DNA of 64,000 nucleotides, from positions 78,708 to 142,707 of the forward strand of contig JAZNCN010000005.1 of NCBI GenBank assembly GCA_045587545.1, read 5' to 3'. Origin of the DNA: Caccoplasma_A sp045587545 (GTDB lineage: Bacteria > Bacteroidota > Bacteroidia > Bacteroidales > G3-4614). Positions 53,881 through 63,699 of the stretch are shown here, piece after piece (within the stretch, counting starts at the first letter, position 1; the number at the start of each line of letters is the position of its first letter). The position numbers and the translations under genes are program-made. The notes below the pieces were generated by a model that did no database searches, had not been told where the DNA came from, and was given only the letters and a program-made list of their open reading frames with translations.

Positions 53881-55782
53881 CTACTCCAACGCAGAAAGGT
53901 TCTCTTTGTTCTCTAAAGTTTTTCCTTCGGCAGTGTACATATACTCAATACGAGATGCGTATGCTTTCTCAATTTTTCCGCGAACCATCTTCATTGTGCT
54001 GTTTATCATCTGATTTTGCTCGGTAAATGGTTCTGCTAATACGGCAAAGCATGATGGCAACCAACGCTCGGGGAATTGTCCTTCAAACTCTCCTCCTTTT
54101 TTGAATTTGTTTACAGCAGCTTCAATTCTACGAAGTGCGGCACGACGTCCCTCCTCGGTTTCAAGTGTCAATCCATCTTCAGCAATACGACGTTTTAATT
54201 GATCTTTGTTTGGTACTATCAATGCTGTTGTATATGCCGATTGGTTGTTATATAGCATTACTTGGTCAATGTATGGTGAGTGTTCAACCAACGACTCCTC
54301 TATTCCTTCAGGACTATATTTTTCACCATCACTTGAGATAAGTAAACTTTTGAAGCGTCCTTTTACATAAAGCAGTCCCTCTTTTGTCATATATCCGAGG
54401 TCGCCTGTATATAGATATCCGTCGCGAACTGTTTCTGCTGTTGATTCGGGATTTTTCCAATATCCTGCCATTACATTTTCGCCCTTAACTACAATCTCTC
54501 CCATCTCTCCAAGTGGTAACTCTTTACCTTCGCTATCACATATTTTTAATTCAATGGGTTTTACAAGTTTTCCTGACGATCCAAAACGGTACATCTCAGG
54601 ACCATTTGATGATATTACTGGTGTTGCCTCTGATAATCCATATCCTTGAAACATTGGCATTCCTATTCCTACATAGAATTTTTGTAAGTCCTTGTCAAGT
54701 AATGCTCCTCCTCCAATAAAGAAACGTAACGAGCCTCCAAAGTTCTCTCTTACTTTTGAGAATATTATCTTATCAAATAGTGCAACCAATGGTTTTAGAA
54801 AATAACGCAATCCTTTAAAGTCAAGATTACTATCGCCATAGTATATTTGTGTTATCTTCATTCCATACTTGAAGAGTTTCCATGTAGCTCTTCCTTTTGC
54901 TCGTATTCCTTGCTCTATGTTCTTTTTGAATGTTTTTGCTAATGCCGGTACACTTAAGATAAAGTGAGGTTTAACTTCTCGTATATTTAATGGTATGTTT
55001 TTCAAAGTCTCTAATGGATTGCGTCCTACCTGTACTGTTGCTACAGTTGCTCCTTTTGACATCATTATATAGAAACCTACAACATGTGCAAAGCAGTGGT
55101 CAAGAGGCAATATTATTAAGGTACGCCATGTTTGGTCAATACCTACAAGTGTTAATGCCTGCTCAACATTTGCAGTGTAGTTACGGTGTGTCAAAACAAC
55201 CCCTTTGGGATCGGCTGTTGTACCGCTTGTATAAGTTATTGTGGCATAGTCATCATTTTCTATTGTTTTTGCTACTGCCATGAATTCTTCAGTGGTATGC
55301 GATAAAAGAAAGTTATCTCCCATCTTCAAAACCTCTTCTAATGGGATCTCTTTTTCTTGATAACTCTCTTGCGCATCAAATACAATTACCTTCTCAATTG
55401 CAGGTAGTTGATTAATAATCAATCTTATTTTCTTGAGTTGATTACCAGAGACCATTATATACTTTACATCGCCATGTATCAGACGAAACAACAGATCGTT
55501 GCTCTCTTCAAGTTTTATTGATAATGGAACATTGATTGCTCCGGCATAAAACATTGCTAACTCTCCTATAATCCACATATTGCGACCCTCACTTAAAAGA
55601 GCCATTGTATCTCCTTTTTTTACGCCTAATACTTGTAATCCTGCTCCAAGTCTATATACTTGCTCTTTTACTTGCAAATATGTTGTAGGTAAAAACTCCT
55701 TCTCTGTTTTCTCCAATAAGAATGTATTATCGGCATATAGTTTTACCGACTCTTCAAATAAATCAATTAAAGTTCTTTTCAT
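53881..55782 (-). CDS. Long-chain-fatty-acid CoA ligase (AMP-forming)
   Basis: 633 residues. TYTSGTTADPKGVVLTHRN near 183, FQGYGLSEATPVI near 375, YTGDLGYMTKEGLLYVKGRFKSLL near 453 and C-terminal catalytic Lys region. The large size and arrangement match FAA1-type long-chain acyl-CoA synthetases rather than acetyl-CoA synthetase. First gene of the fadD-ruvX-def run. Confidence 0.9.
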   Translation of the reverse strand: MKRTLIDLFEESVKLYADNTFLLEKTEKEFLPTTYLQVKEQVYRLGAGLQVLGVKKGDTMALLSEGRNMWIIGELAMFYAGAINVPLSIKLEESNDLLFRLIHGDVKYIMVSGNQLKKIRLIINQLPAIEKVIVFDAQESYQEKEIPLEEVLKMGDNFLLSHTTEEFMAVAKTIENDDYATITYTSGTTADPKGVVLTHRNYTANVEQALTLVGIDQTWRTLIILPLDHCFAHVVGFYIMMSKGATVATVQVGRNPLETLKNIPLNIREVKPHFILSVPALAKTFKKNIEQGIRAKGRATWKLFKYGMKITQIYYGDSNLDFKGLRYFLKPLVALFDKIIFSKVRENFGGSLRFFIGGGALLDKDLQKFYVGIGMPMFQGYGLSEATPVISSNGPEMYRFGSSGKLVKPIELKICDSEGKELPLGEMGEIVVKGENVMAGYWKNPESTAETVRDGYLYTGDLGYMTKEGLLYVKGRFKSLLISSDGEKYSPEGIEESLVEHSPYIDQVMLYNNQSAYTTALIVPNKDQLKRRIAEDGLTLETEEGRRAALRRIEAAVNKFKKGGEFEGQFPERWLPSCFAVLAEPFTEQNQMINSTMKMVRGKIEKAYASRIEYMYTAEGKTLENKENLSALE

Positions 55783-55800
55783 AATTGTATATTTCCTATA

Positions 55801-55836
55801 AAAGAGGATATGCGAAATTTTTCACATTTCCTCTTT
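55801..55836 (-). terminator. Hairpin between the DUF4270 and fadD genes
   Basis: AAAGAGGA pairs with TCCTCTTT and the stem continues with ATG/CAT after one mismatch. It lies in the 137-base gap between two minus-strand genes, 84 bases beyond the DUF4270 stop, so it could be a terminator or a leader structure of fadD. Confidence 0.45.
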
Positions 55837-55919
55837 TCTGTTTATTCCTATATAATTTATCGTATTTAATTCCTTTGGGATAATTGACAAATAAAATATT
55901 TACAGACTCGTTTTTTAGA

Positions 55920-57380
55920 TTAATAATCTTTTGTGCTGTATATGAATTTTATTTTTATATTCTCCACATCAATTTGAGCAAATTTTGGAGCTTGCAAATA
56001 TGGATATACAGATTTTACAGTCCCATCTGTCTCTGTTGTGATACCAATAGGTATCAAAATCATATTTGAATCGATTTTGTAATCATCTTCTGCCCCATTA
56101 TTTGGATCATGCTTAATGATATTGGTTATATATGCCTGAATATTACCAAAATCATATGACTTAGTTGCCGAGCTATATGTTGCAATAAAGAAATTTGTTT
56201 TGTCGGGCAACATTCTATCATAGAAAAATATATTTGGATTTACATGTTTTTTCTCTCCATCAACAAAAATATTACCATCGGCACGCATCAATAATAGATA
56301 CGGTGGGGGAGATATTTCATATTCATTATTTTCAGTAAAATATACAGGTATTGAAAGGCTTAGAGAGTTTATAAGGCCCATTACTCCCGGCTTTTCTATC
56401 GTATCTTTAAAGCGTTTTATAATTTTTGAAATTGGCAATGTTATATTTACATTATAACCTAATGGAGTTGTTATTATTGGTTTTCCATTTGTGGCTATTG
56501 AGACAACTTCTGAAGCCCAATTGACACTCATATGATTTACCGACTCCACTTCATTGGTTGAAACAAATATTGGAGTGGCTTTATTTATCTCTTTTTTTAC
56601 ACCATCAACCTCTGCCACCTCGCCATATACATTGTAAACATAACTTCTATGGTAAATTTCCAATGTAGTAGAGTATGTTCTTATTATTGAACCTCCTCCA
56701 TAATTATGGGTTATGTATATACCTGGAATATATTGCTGCAACTCCTCATCAGTAGGATAATGTTTGAAACTTTTGTAAAGATCAAAGAAGTCTTGAGCCC
56801 ACTCTTTAGATGTTTGCCCATTTCGAGAGATCGGCATTGTAACAGTTACTGTGTCAGATGTTACAGTTGACGGTGTAGAGGTAAAAACTTTCTCACCTAA
56901 AACAGATTGCATATCACAATAATCCAAAGGATTAACATTGGTAAATACTGTATCGTTTGAGAATGAGGTCAAAGGCTTATTCAATTGATATGCAGCAACT
57001 CGCATCGGAGCTTTATCATCACCAGTTGTTTGATTTACAAGAAATTTAATTTTTAAAACTATTGAATCAACCATTGATGTTTTTACCAAATTAGTATCAA
57101 AAGTTCCAATATATTTTAATTCGGTAAGGTAGTCGCTGCTTATATCTCCGAACTTGGGAATCTTTATATCGCCCAACATGTGATATTGCGCTCGGTTTAC
57201 TGCATAATTCACCAATGTAGAATATAAAGAATCCGATTCCGCTGAATATCCCAGCGATGAATCGGAATGAATTTCTACTTGAGTATAATCTAATGATGAA
57301 CCTATAAGATTATTATTGTCGTTACATGAAACGGCAAATATATATAGAAATAATATACAAAGAGTACTTATTTTTTTCAT
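55920..57380 (-). CDS. DUF4270 family lipoprotein
   Basis: 486 residues. Lipobox FAVSC, Cys19. The N-terminal NNLIGSSLDYTQVEIHSDSS and the IKIPKFGDISSDYLTEL block are typical of DUF4270, a Bacteroidota family found next to the short glycogen synthase gene. Probably outer-membrane anchored; function unknown. Twelve bases after the glycogen synthase gene. Confidence 0.85.
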   Translation of the reverse strand: MKKISTLCILFLYIFAVSCNDNNNLIGSSLDYTQVEIHSDSSLGYSAESDSLYSTLVNYAVNRAQYHMLGDIKIPKFGDISSDYLTELKYIGTFDTNLVKTSMVDSIVLKIKFLVNQTTGDDKAPMRVAAYQLNKPLTSFSNDTVFTNVNPLDYCDMQSVLGEKVFTSTPSTVTSDTVTVTMPISRNGQTSKEWAQDFFDLYKSFKHYPTDEELQQYIPGIYITHNYGGGSIIRTYSTTLEIYHRSYVYNVYGEVAEVDGVKKEINKATPIFVSTNEVESVNHMSVNWASEVVSIATNGKPIITTPLGYNVNITLPISKIIKRFKDTIEKPGVMGLINSLSLSIPVYFTENNEYEISPPPYLLLMRADGNIFVDGEKKHVNPNIFFYDRMLPDKTNFFIATYSSATKSYDFGNIQAYITNIIKHDPNNGAEDDYKIDSNMILIPIGITTETDGTVKSVYPYLQAPKFAQIDVENIKIKFIYSTKDY

Positions 57381-57392
57381 ATTTTATTATGG

Positions 57393-58199
57393 TTAAAGAG
57401 ATATCTCATCGTACAAATTATTGTACGCCTCAATCATATCTTCTTGATATGGAAGATATTTTTTACCGAGACTTTGAGCGTACTCACCAATCTCTTCTTT
57501 TGAGTCTGCCGAAGCAGAAACAACAGCATCTGAATAATGGGTTGCCAATTTTAAAATATCGCTATGAGAATATCCGTTTTCAGATGTCAGGCCTAATTCA
57601 GAAATGTCTATTCCGTCCATAGCCAATTTCTCTCCCAAACGATTACTCCATGCTGACGAAAACTCATTAGCATAATCAGAATATACTATTTTAGCATCGC
57701 GATATATTGGATCGTCACTATAATTCTTCTTCAAATATAATGGAGTTAAAGCTGTTAAACTTCCGTGACAATGAATTATATCCGGAACCCAACCCATTTT
57801 ACGAACTGTTTCAATTACTCCTCGTGCTAAAAAAATTGCTCGTTCATCATTATCTACATATTCTGCTCCACCCTCATCTTTCATAACTCCTCTTTGTAAG
57901 AAATAATCCTCATTTACAAGGAAAAATACTTGCAAACGTGTTGCGGGCAATGATGCAACCTTTATTATCAATGGATGATCGGTATCATCAATTATAATAT
58001 TAACACCTGATAAACGTTGCACTTCGTGTAGTTGATTACGGCGTTCATTAATAACTCCATAACGAGGCATAAAAGTACGCGGTTCGCGCCCCTTTTCCTG
58101 CATCTTCAATATCAAATTACGAGTTTGGTCAGACATCTCTGACGACGGTAAATAGGGATAAACTTCTTGAGCTATTATCAGTACTCTTTTTTTCTCCAT
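57393..58199 (-). CDS. Glycogen/starch synthase, N-terminal (GT5) domain only
   Basis: 268 residues: KKRVLIIAQEVYPYLPSSEMSD at the start, PRYGVINERRNQLHE, then PDIIHCHGSLTALTPLYLKK near 135. This is the N-terminal Rossmann half of a GT5 synthase; the C-terminal half with the donor-binding E-x7-E region is missing and does not follow in any frame I see. Such half-length forms are, as I recall, normal in Bacteroidales at this locus. Divergent from panC. Confidence 0.82.
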   Translation of the reverse strand: MEKKRVLIIAQEVYPYLPSSEMSDQTRNLILKMQEKGREPRTFMPRYGVINERRNQLHEVQRLSGVNIIIDDTDHPLIIKVASLPATRLQVFFLVNEDYFLQRGVMKDEGGAEYVDNDERAIFLARGVIETVRKMGWVPDIIHCHGSLTALTPLYLKKNYSDDPIYRDAKIVYSDYANEFSSAWSNRLGEKLAMDGIDISELGLTSENGYSHSDILKLATHYSDAVVSASADSKEEIGEYAQSLGKKYLPYQEDMIEAYNNLYDEISL

Positions 58200-58595
58200 T
58201 ACGGTATTATTTTTATTAAATCTGATGCTGCATTAAAGTTAAACAAAAAAATAAAAGCTGCTTTAGCATTACTTATTTAATGCCAAAATTAGGCGGTATT
58301 TTTTGCTATAATTTATCTTTTGCAAAGATAATAAAAATTTTTGGCGAAAATGCCAAATTTATACGGGTTTTATTTTCTAAAAAGTGGTTTTAAAGAATTA
58401 TTTAGCATTTATTCACATAAAGGCTGATTTAATATAATTTTATTATAAAGAAAGAGTGATTTTATAGCGTATAAATTATTTTTAATACTATTATTTGTTT
58501 AATTTTGCACCAATTTAAGATTAATACAGATAAAACTTTATTACAAAGTAATAACATGCCTTAATATGTATTGATTAATTTAATAACATTACGCA
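58200..58595. promoter_or_regulatory. Divergent promoter region of the glycogen synthase gene and panC
   Basis: 396 bases, no gene seen. TATCTTTG on the minus strand (58323-58330) fits the glycogen synthase promoter; TAATTTTG on the plus strand (58500-58507) fits panC, giving a leader of about 80 bases. The -33 elements are weak. The rest is AT-rich. Confidence 0.5.
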
Positions 58596-59444
58596 ATGAA
58601 AATAGTTGCTAAAATTGCCGAGCTTAAAGAGATATTAAACGAATATAGAGAACAAGGCAAATCAATAGGTCTTGTTCCAACAATGGGAGCTCTACACCAA
58701 GGGCATATTTCGTTAGTTAAACGTTGCATTCAAGATAATGATTGTTGCGTTGTTTCAGTTTTTGTTAATCCAACCCAATTTAACGACAAAAACGACCTTA
58801 AACACTATCCAAGAACACCACAAGAGGATTGCGCTTTATTAGAAAGTGTAGGTTGCTCAATTGTTTTTATTCCTGAAGTGGAAGAGATGTATCCCGAAGA
58901 GGATAATCGTATTTTTGATTTGGGAAGTGCTGCAGAAGTAATGGAAGGACGTTTCCGACCCGGACATTTTAACGGAGTGGCACAAATTGTCAGCAAACTT
59001 TTTTATGCTGTTGAACCCAACAAAGCATATTTTGGAGAGAAGGATTTTCAACAAATCGCAGTTATTAGAGCAATGGAACGCCAAATTAAAACAGGTGTTG
59101 AAATTATTGATGTTCCAATAGTTAGAGAAGATGATGGGTTGGCAATGAGTAGCCGAAATCGCAGACTTACTGAAAGCCAAAGAAAAAATGCTCCTAAAAT
59201 ATGGGAAACTCTATCTAAAAGTTATACCTTTGCAAAAGATCATAGTGTTGAAGAAACAACAAATTTTGTTATTGATACTCTTAATAAAATCCCCGAGTTT
59301 AAGGTTGAGTATTACGAGATTGTTGACGGGGATACACTTCAACCAATAAAAGATTGGAATGAGACAAAACGCCCTGTTGGTTGTATAGCAACTTTCTGTG
59401 GAGAGATAAGACTAATTGACAATATAACATATTCTGTAAAATAG
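58596..59444 (+). CDS. panC: Pantothenate synthetase
   Basis: 282 residues. Joins pantoate and beta-alanine with ATP. VPTMGALHQGH at 27-37, FVNPTQFN near 56, FGEKDFQQ near 150, MSSRNRRL near 188. Six bases before panD, which supplies its beta-alanine. Confidence 0.96.
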   Translation: MKIVAKIAELKEILNEYREQGKSIGLVPTMGALHQGHISLVKRCIQDNDCCVVSVFVNPTQFNDKNDLKHYPRTPQEDCALLESVGCSIVFIPEVEEMYPEEDNRIFDLGSAAEVMEGRFRPGHFNGVAQIVSKLFYAVEPNKAYFGEKDFQQIAVIRAMERQIKTGVEIIDVPIVREDDGLAMSSRNRRLTESQRKNAPKIWETLSKSYTFAKDHSVEETTNFVIDTLNKIPEFKVEYYEIVDGDTLQPIKDWNETKRPVGCIATFCGEIRLIDNITYSVK

Positions 59445-59450
59445 ACGGAG

Positions 59451-59804
59451 ATGCTTGTAGAAATTCTTAAATCAAAGATTCATCGCGCCACTGTTACTGA
59501 GGCAAATCTAAATTATATAGGCAGTATAACAATTGACGAAGCTATAATGAATGTTGCCGGAATAATGGAAAATGAGCGAGTTCATATTGTAAACAATAAC
59601 AACGGTGCCAGATTTTCAACTTACGTAATTAAAGGAGAAAAAAATTCAGGCGTAGTTTGCCTTAACGGAGCAGCAGCCCGTTTAGTTCAACCCGGAGATG
59701 TTGTTATTATTATGGCATACGCGATGATGGAGCAGAAGGAAGCTGAAACATTTAAACCAAAAGTTGTTTTCCCTGAAGCAAAAACAAATAAAATAGTTGA
59801 ATAA
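59451..59804 (+). CDS. panD: Aspartate 1-decarboxylase
   Basis: 117 residues. Pyruvoyl enzyme making beta-alanine. Self-cleavage site Gly24-Ser25 in NYIGSITID; NGAAARL near 74. Second gene of panCD. Confidence 0.96.
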   Translation: MLVEILKSKIHRATVTEANLNYIGSITIDEAIMNVAGIMENERVHIVNNNNGARFSTYVIKGEKNSGVVCLNGAAARLVQPGDVVIIMAYAMMEQKEAETFKPKVVFPEAKTNKIVE

Positions 59805-59833
59805 ACATAGTTTACAACATAAATAATACTATC

Positions 59834-59859
59834 ACAAAAAGGGGCAAAACCCTTTTTGT
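59834..59859 (+). terminator. Terminator of panCD
   Basis: ACAAAAAGGG pairs perfectly with CCCTTTTTGT around a six-base loop, 30 bases after the panD stop; TGTTTT follows. Confidence 0.7.
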
Positions 59860-59906
59860 TGTTTTAAAAAAGTTACATTGATTTTATAAATTAACCATTA
59901 TACAAG

Positions 59907-61229
59907 ATGTTTGAAAATTTAAGTGAACGCTTAGAAAGATCGTTTAAGATACTAAAAGGAGAAGGTAAAATTACCGAAATTAATGTTGCAGAAACTCTAA
60001 AAGATGTAAGAAAAGCTCTTTTAGATGCCGATGTCAACTATAAGGTTGCTAAACAATTCACTGATACCGTTAAAGAGAAAGCTCTTGGTATGAATGTGCT
60101 AACTGCTGTTAAACCAGGGCAATTAATGGTAAAACTTGTTCATGACGAACTTGCACTGTTGATGGGTGGTACTGCTGCCGACTTTAATGTCTCTGGAAAC
60201 CCTGCAGTTATATTAATGGCAGGTTTGCAAGGTTCGGGTAAAACTACATTCTCTGGTAAACTCGCAACTCTTCTTAAAAACAAAAAAAGCAAACGACCTC
60301 TTTTAGTTGCTTGCGATGTTTACCGTCCCGCAGCTATTGAGCAATTAAAAGTATTGGGCGAACAAATAGGTGTACCTGTATATAGCGAAGAGGGAAATAA
60401 AAACCCTGTTGAAATAGCACAAAACGCGATAGCTCAAGCTAAACGTAACAACAATGATGTTGTTATTGTGGATACAGCAGGACGCTTGGCTGTTGACGAA
60501 GAGATGATGAACGAGATTGAAGCTGTAAAAAACGGAATCAATCCCAACGAAATATTATTTGTTGTTGATTCAATGACAGGTCAAGATGCTGTAAATACAG
60601 CAAAAGAATTTAACGACCGTCTTGACTTTACAGGTGTTGTTCTTACCAAACTTGATGGAGATACTCGTGGTGGTGCAGCCCTATCAATCAGAACTGTAGT
60701 AAATAAACCTATTAAGTTTGTTGGTACAGGCGAAAAGATGGAGGCGCTTGACGTATTCCACCCAGAGCGTATGGCAGACAGAATTTTGGGAATGGGCGAT
60801 ATCGTTTCGTTTGTTGAGCGTGCACAAGAACAATACGACGAAGAGGAAGCTCGCCGTCTTCAAAAGAAAATAGCTAAAAACCAATTTGATTTCAACGACT
60901 TCCTTGGACAAATTCAACAAATCAAAAAAATGGGTAATCTTAAAGACCTTGCATCAATGATTCCCGGTGTTGGAAAAGCCTTAAAAGATGTTGATATCAA
61001 AGATGATGCTTTCAAGGGTATTGAAGCTATTATTGGCTCAATGACTCCGAAAGAGAGAAGTAACCCTGATATTATAAACAGCAGTCGCAGACAAAGAATT
61101 GCAAAAGGTAGTGGAGTGTCAATTCAAGAGGTAAACAGAATTTTAAAACAATTTGATACCACTCGAAAAATGATGCACAAACTCAGCAAAAATCCAATGC
61201 AAGCAATGCGTAACATTAAAAGAAGATAA
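59907..61229 (+). CDS. ffh: Signal recognition particle protein Ffh
   Basis: 440 residues. N domain, then G domain with GLQGSGKTTFSGKLA near 107, DTAGRLAVDEEMM near 193 and TKLDGDTRGGAALS near 247; C-terminal Met-rich M domain (SRRQRIAKGSGVSIQEVNR near 395) that binds SRP RNA and signal peptides. Partner of FtsY at 12.4 kb. Four bases before folD. Confidence 0.97.
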   Translation: MFENLSERLERSFKILKGEGKITEINVAETLKDVRKALLDADVNYKVAKQFTDTVKEKALGMNVLTAVKPGQLMVKLVHDELALLMGGTAADFNVSGNPAVILMAGLQGSGKTTFSGKLATLLKNKKSKRPLLVACDVYRPAAIEQLKVLGEQIGVPVYSEEGNKNPVEIAQNAIAQAKRNNNDVVIVDTAGRLAVDEEMMNEIEAVKNGINPNEILFVVDSMTGQDAVNTAKEFNDRLDFTGVVLTKLDGDTRGGAALSIRTVVNKPIKFVGTGEKMEALDVFHPERMADRILGMGDIVSFVERAQEQYDEEEARRLQKKIAKNQFDFNDFLGQIQQIKKMGNLKDLASMIPGVGKALKDVDIKDDAFKGIEAIIGSMTPKERSNPDIINSSRRQRIAKGSGVSIQEVNRILKQFDTTRKMMHKLSKNPMQAMRNIKRR

Positions 61230-61232
61230 ACC

Positions 61233-62111
61233 ATGCAGTTGATAGATGGCAAGGCTATTGCAGCCGAAATTAAAAAAGAGATAGCCCAAGAGGTTGAAGA
61301 GATTGTAAAAAACGGAGGTAAGACTCCACATTTAGCAGCAATTCTTGTTGGTCACGACGGAGGTAGCGAAACCTATGTTGCACACAAAGTAAAAGCTTGC
61401 GGAGAGTGTGGTTTTAAATCAACACTTATTCGTTTTGAGGACGATATCACAGAAGAGCAACTCCTTCAAGAAGTTGAACGTTTAAACAACGATGATGACG
61501 TAGATGGATTTATTGTTCAACTACCTTTACCAAAACATATTTCAGAACAACGCGTTATTGAAACCATTGATTACAAAAAAGATGTTGACGGATTCCACCC
61601 GATAAACGTTGGTAGAATGTCAATAGGTCTTCCGTGCTTTGTATCAGCTACACCAGCAGGCATTATGGAACTTCTTAAACGATACAATATAAATACTCAA
61701 GGAAAAAATTGTGTTGTATTAGGACGTAGTAATATTGTTGGTAAACCTGTTGCAACACTTATGATGCAGAAAAGCAATCCCGGAAATGCAACAGTAACCG
61801 TATGCCATAGCCGCTCTGAAAACCTGAAAGAGATTTGTAAGAATGCCGATATAATAATAGCAGCATTAGGTTCTCCCGAATTTGTTACAGCTGATATGGT
61901 TAAAGAGGGAGCGGTTATTGTTGACGTAGGTACTACTCGTATTCCTTCGGACAAAACAAAAAGCGGATTTAAGCTTACAGGCGATGTTAAATTTGACGAA
62001 GTAGCTGAGAAATGCTCATATATAACACCTGTACCTGGAGGTGTTGGCCCTATGACAATAGTTTCGTTAATGCGAAACACTCTACTTGCAGGTAAAAAAT
62101 GTATATATTAA
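61233..62111 (+). CDS. folD: Methylenetetrahydrofolate dehydrogenase/cyclohydrolase
   Basis: 292 residues. Bifunctional one-carbon enzyme. YVAHKVKACGECG near 50 (catalytic Lys), DGFIVQLPLPKHI near 90, KDVDGFHPINVG near 115, GRSNIVGKPVA near 165 and the C-terminal TPVPGGVGPMT. Co-transcribed with ffh. Confidence 0.97.
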   Translation: MQLIDGKAIAAEIKKEIAQEVEEIVKNGGKTPHLAAILVGHDGGSETYVAHKVKACGECGFKSTLIRFEDDITEEQLLQEVERLNNDDDVDGFIVQLPLPKHISEQRVIETIDYKKDVDGFHPINVGRMSIGLPCFVSATPAGIMELLKRYNINTQGKNCVVLGRSNIVGKPVATLMMQKSNPGNATVTVCHSRSENLKEICKNADIIIAALGSPEFVTADMVKEGAVIVDVGTTRIPSDKTKSGFKLTGDVKFDEVAEKCSYITPVPGGVGPMTIVSLMRNTLLAGKKCIY

Positions 62112-62136
62112 TAAATTATTAGAATATAAATAGTTT

Positions 62137-62160
62137 GAACGTCAAGAAATCTTGACGTTC
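62137..62160 (+). terminator. Terminator of ffh-folD
   Basis: GAACGTCAAG pairs perfectly with CTTGACGTTC around a four-base loop, followed by A and eight T residues. Confidence 0.85.
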
Positions 62161-62180
62161 ATTTTTTTTAATAGCTTTTA

Positions 62181-62212
62181 TTTGTAATTTTTGAAGCTAT
62201 AAATTACATTTG
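62181..62212 (+). promoter_or_regulatory. Predicted promoter of the CapA-like gene
   Basis: TTTG (62181-62184), 20 bases, TACATTTG (62205-62212): a full Bacteroidetes match. It ends five bases before the ATG at 62218, implying a leaderless or nearly leaderless mRNA. Confidence 0.6.
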
Positions 62213-62217
62213 TTCCA

Positions 62218-63351
62218 ATGTTTAACGCAAAGTTTAAAATATTATCCTTTTTTATACTCATAACTCTATTACCATGCAGTGGTAATGCGCAAACCATATC
62301 AATGCTATTTGCAGGCGATGCAATGCAACACCAAGCACAACTTGATAATGCATACAATAATGGAATTTACCAATACAACAATAACTTTGAAGCTATAAAA
62401 GATGAAATCTCACTGGCAGACATTGCTGTTATAAATTTTGAAACCACACTCGGAAGTAAACCTTATAGCGGCTATCCTGCTTTTTGTTCGCCAACAGAAT
62501 TTGCATCAGCCCTGAAAAATTGTGGATTTGACATCTTTCTTACTGCAAACAATCACTCTCTTGACAGAGGCAGTAGTGGAGTATTCAAAACCATAAAAAC
62601 ATTAGACTCTTTAAAAATAAAACATTTAGGAACATATAATAGCCAGAACGAACGCAACATAAAGCACCCTTTCATAATAAGAAAAGGGAATATAAAGTTA
62701 GGTATGCTCAACTATACCTATGGGACCAATGGCATAGTAGCTAAACAGGGAGCTGTTATAAACTATATTGATACAACTCTAATTAAAAGAGATATAGCCT
62801 TCTGCAAAATAAAAGAGTGTGATATAATAATAGCCAATATGCATTGGGGTGATGAATATCAACTAATACCAAATATTCATCAAAAGAAGCTCTCAGAATG
62901 GTTACATAAAAATGGAGTAAGAATAGTAATAGGTTCACACCCCCATGTTGTACAACCTATAATAGCCGAAACCGATAGCAGTGGCAATATTGAAAATATA
63001 ACCGTATTTTCATTAGGAAATTTCATATCAAATATGAAAACAAAGATGACTATGGGATCTATAATATTTAAACTATTCGTTACAAAAGAACAAGATAAAA
63101 TCAAAATAACAAATCCTCAATATTCAAAAATATTTACCCAACGCCCTGATGTGGTAAAAAACTCCAATTTTGCAGTTATTCCATGCGACAGCACAACTAT
63201 AAACAATATCAATTTACCTCAAAAGTTGAAACAAGATATGAAAATATTCAATAATGAAATTGACAACCTTTTTAACAAACATAACAAAGGTGAAATTATT
63301 GAATATTTTTTCTCTAAAAAGAGCTCACATTCTTGCATAAAACAAAAATAA
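62218..63351 (+). CDS. CapA/PgsA-like metallophosphatase-fold protein
   Basis: 377 residues. Signal peptide (~1-24, ending GNA), then the CapA fold: SMLFAGDAMQHQAQ near 29, VINFETTLGSKPYSG near 75, FLTANNHSLDRG near 104, NMHWGDEYQL near 205, IVIGSHPHVVQP near 235 and FSLGNFISN near 263. Relatives take part in poly-gamma-glutamate or capsule synthesis, but isolated copies are common and of unknown role. Confidence 0.85.
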   Translation: MFNAKFKILSFFILITLLPCSGNAQTISMLFAGDAMQHQAQLDNAYNNGIYQYNNNFEAIKDEISLADIAVINFETTLGSKPYSGYPAFCSPTEFASALKNCGFDIFLTANNHSLDRGSSGVFKTIKTLDSLKIKHLGTYNSQNERNIKHPFIIRKGNIKLGMLNYTYGTNGIVAKQGAVINYIDTTLIKRDIAFCKIKECDIIIANMHWGDEYQLIPNIHQKKLSEWLHKNGVRIVIGSHPHVVQPIIAETDSSGNIENITVFSLGNFISNMKTKMTMGSIIFKLFVTKEQDKIKITNPQYSKIFTQRPDVVKNSNFAVIPCDSTTINNINLPQKLKQDMKIFNNEIDNLFNKHNKGEIIEYFFSKKSSHSCIKQK

Positions 63352-63363
63352 ACATTACCTTTG
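63333..63363 (+). promoter_or_regulatory. Predicted promoter of tRNA-His
   Basis: TTG (63333-63335), 20 bases, TACCTTTG (63356-63363). The box overlaps the end and downstream flank of the CapA gene and lies 16 bases before the tRNA. Confidence 0.6.
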
Positions 63364-63379
63364 CAACGCAAAAACAAAT

Positions 63380-63454
<75 letters not shown>

Positions 63455-63457
63455 CTG

Positions 63458-63485
63458 AAAGCTGTACATTCGTACAGCTTTTTTT
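63458..63485 (+). terminator. Terminator of tRNA-His
   Basis: AAGCTGTAC pairs with GTACAGCTT around a short loop, followed by a run of T. Confidence 0.85.
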
Positions 63486-63532
63486 ATTTTGGGGGCTCTC
63501 ACCGAGAAGTTATCTCACAAAATATTTAAAAC

Positions 63533-63649
63533 AACAAGATTACTAAGATAAATAAGATTGCTAAGAGGACTAAGAAAAGTTGATATTACAGAGTATAACT
63601 TAGTTATCTTAGTTATCTTAGTTATCTTAGTCATCGTAGATATCTTAGT
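63533..63649. repeat. Facing arrays of 9-bp repeats
   Basis: The right array is TTAGTTATC repeated three times, then TTAGTCATC, GTAGATATC and TTAGT (63600-63649). The left array (63533-63578) has the opposite sense with units such as CTAAGATAA, ATAAGATTG, CTAAGAGGA. Together they could form a long imperfect hairpin around a ~21-base centre. Confidence 0.65.
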
Positions 63650-63679
63650 AAAAAGCGGTTGTAACTTTGCCCCTTTCTC

Positions 63680-63699
63680 GGACAGAGCATGCTCTGTCC
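63680..63699. repeat. Palindromic repeat, distant copy of variant 4
   Basis: GGACAGAGCATGCTCTGTCC, identical to 5392-5411; the right flank is CTTCTT rather than CTACTT. Confidence 0.75.

Noticed and set aside
57393..58199. Glycogen synthase as a truncated pseudogene
   Set aside because: The ORF is clean, closely coupled to the next gene, and half-length forms at this locus are, as far as I know, normal in Bacteroidales.
63533..63649. CRISPR array
   Set aside because: Units are 9 bp with no unique spacers and there are no cas genes nearby.
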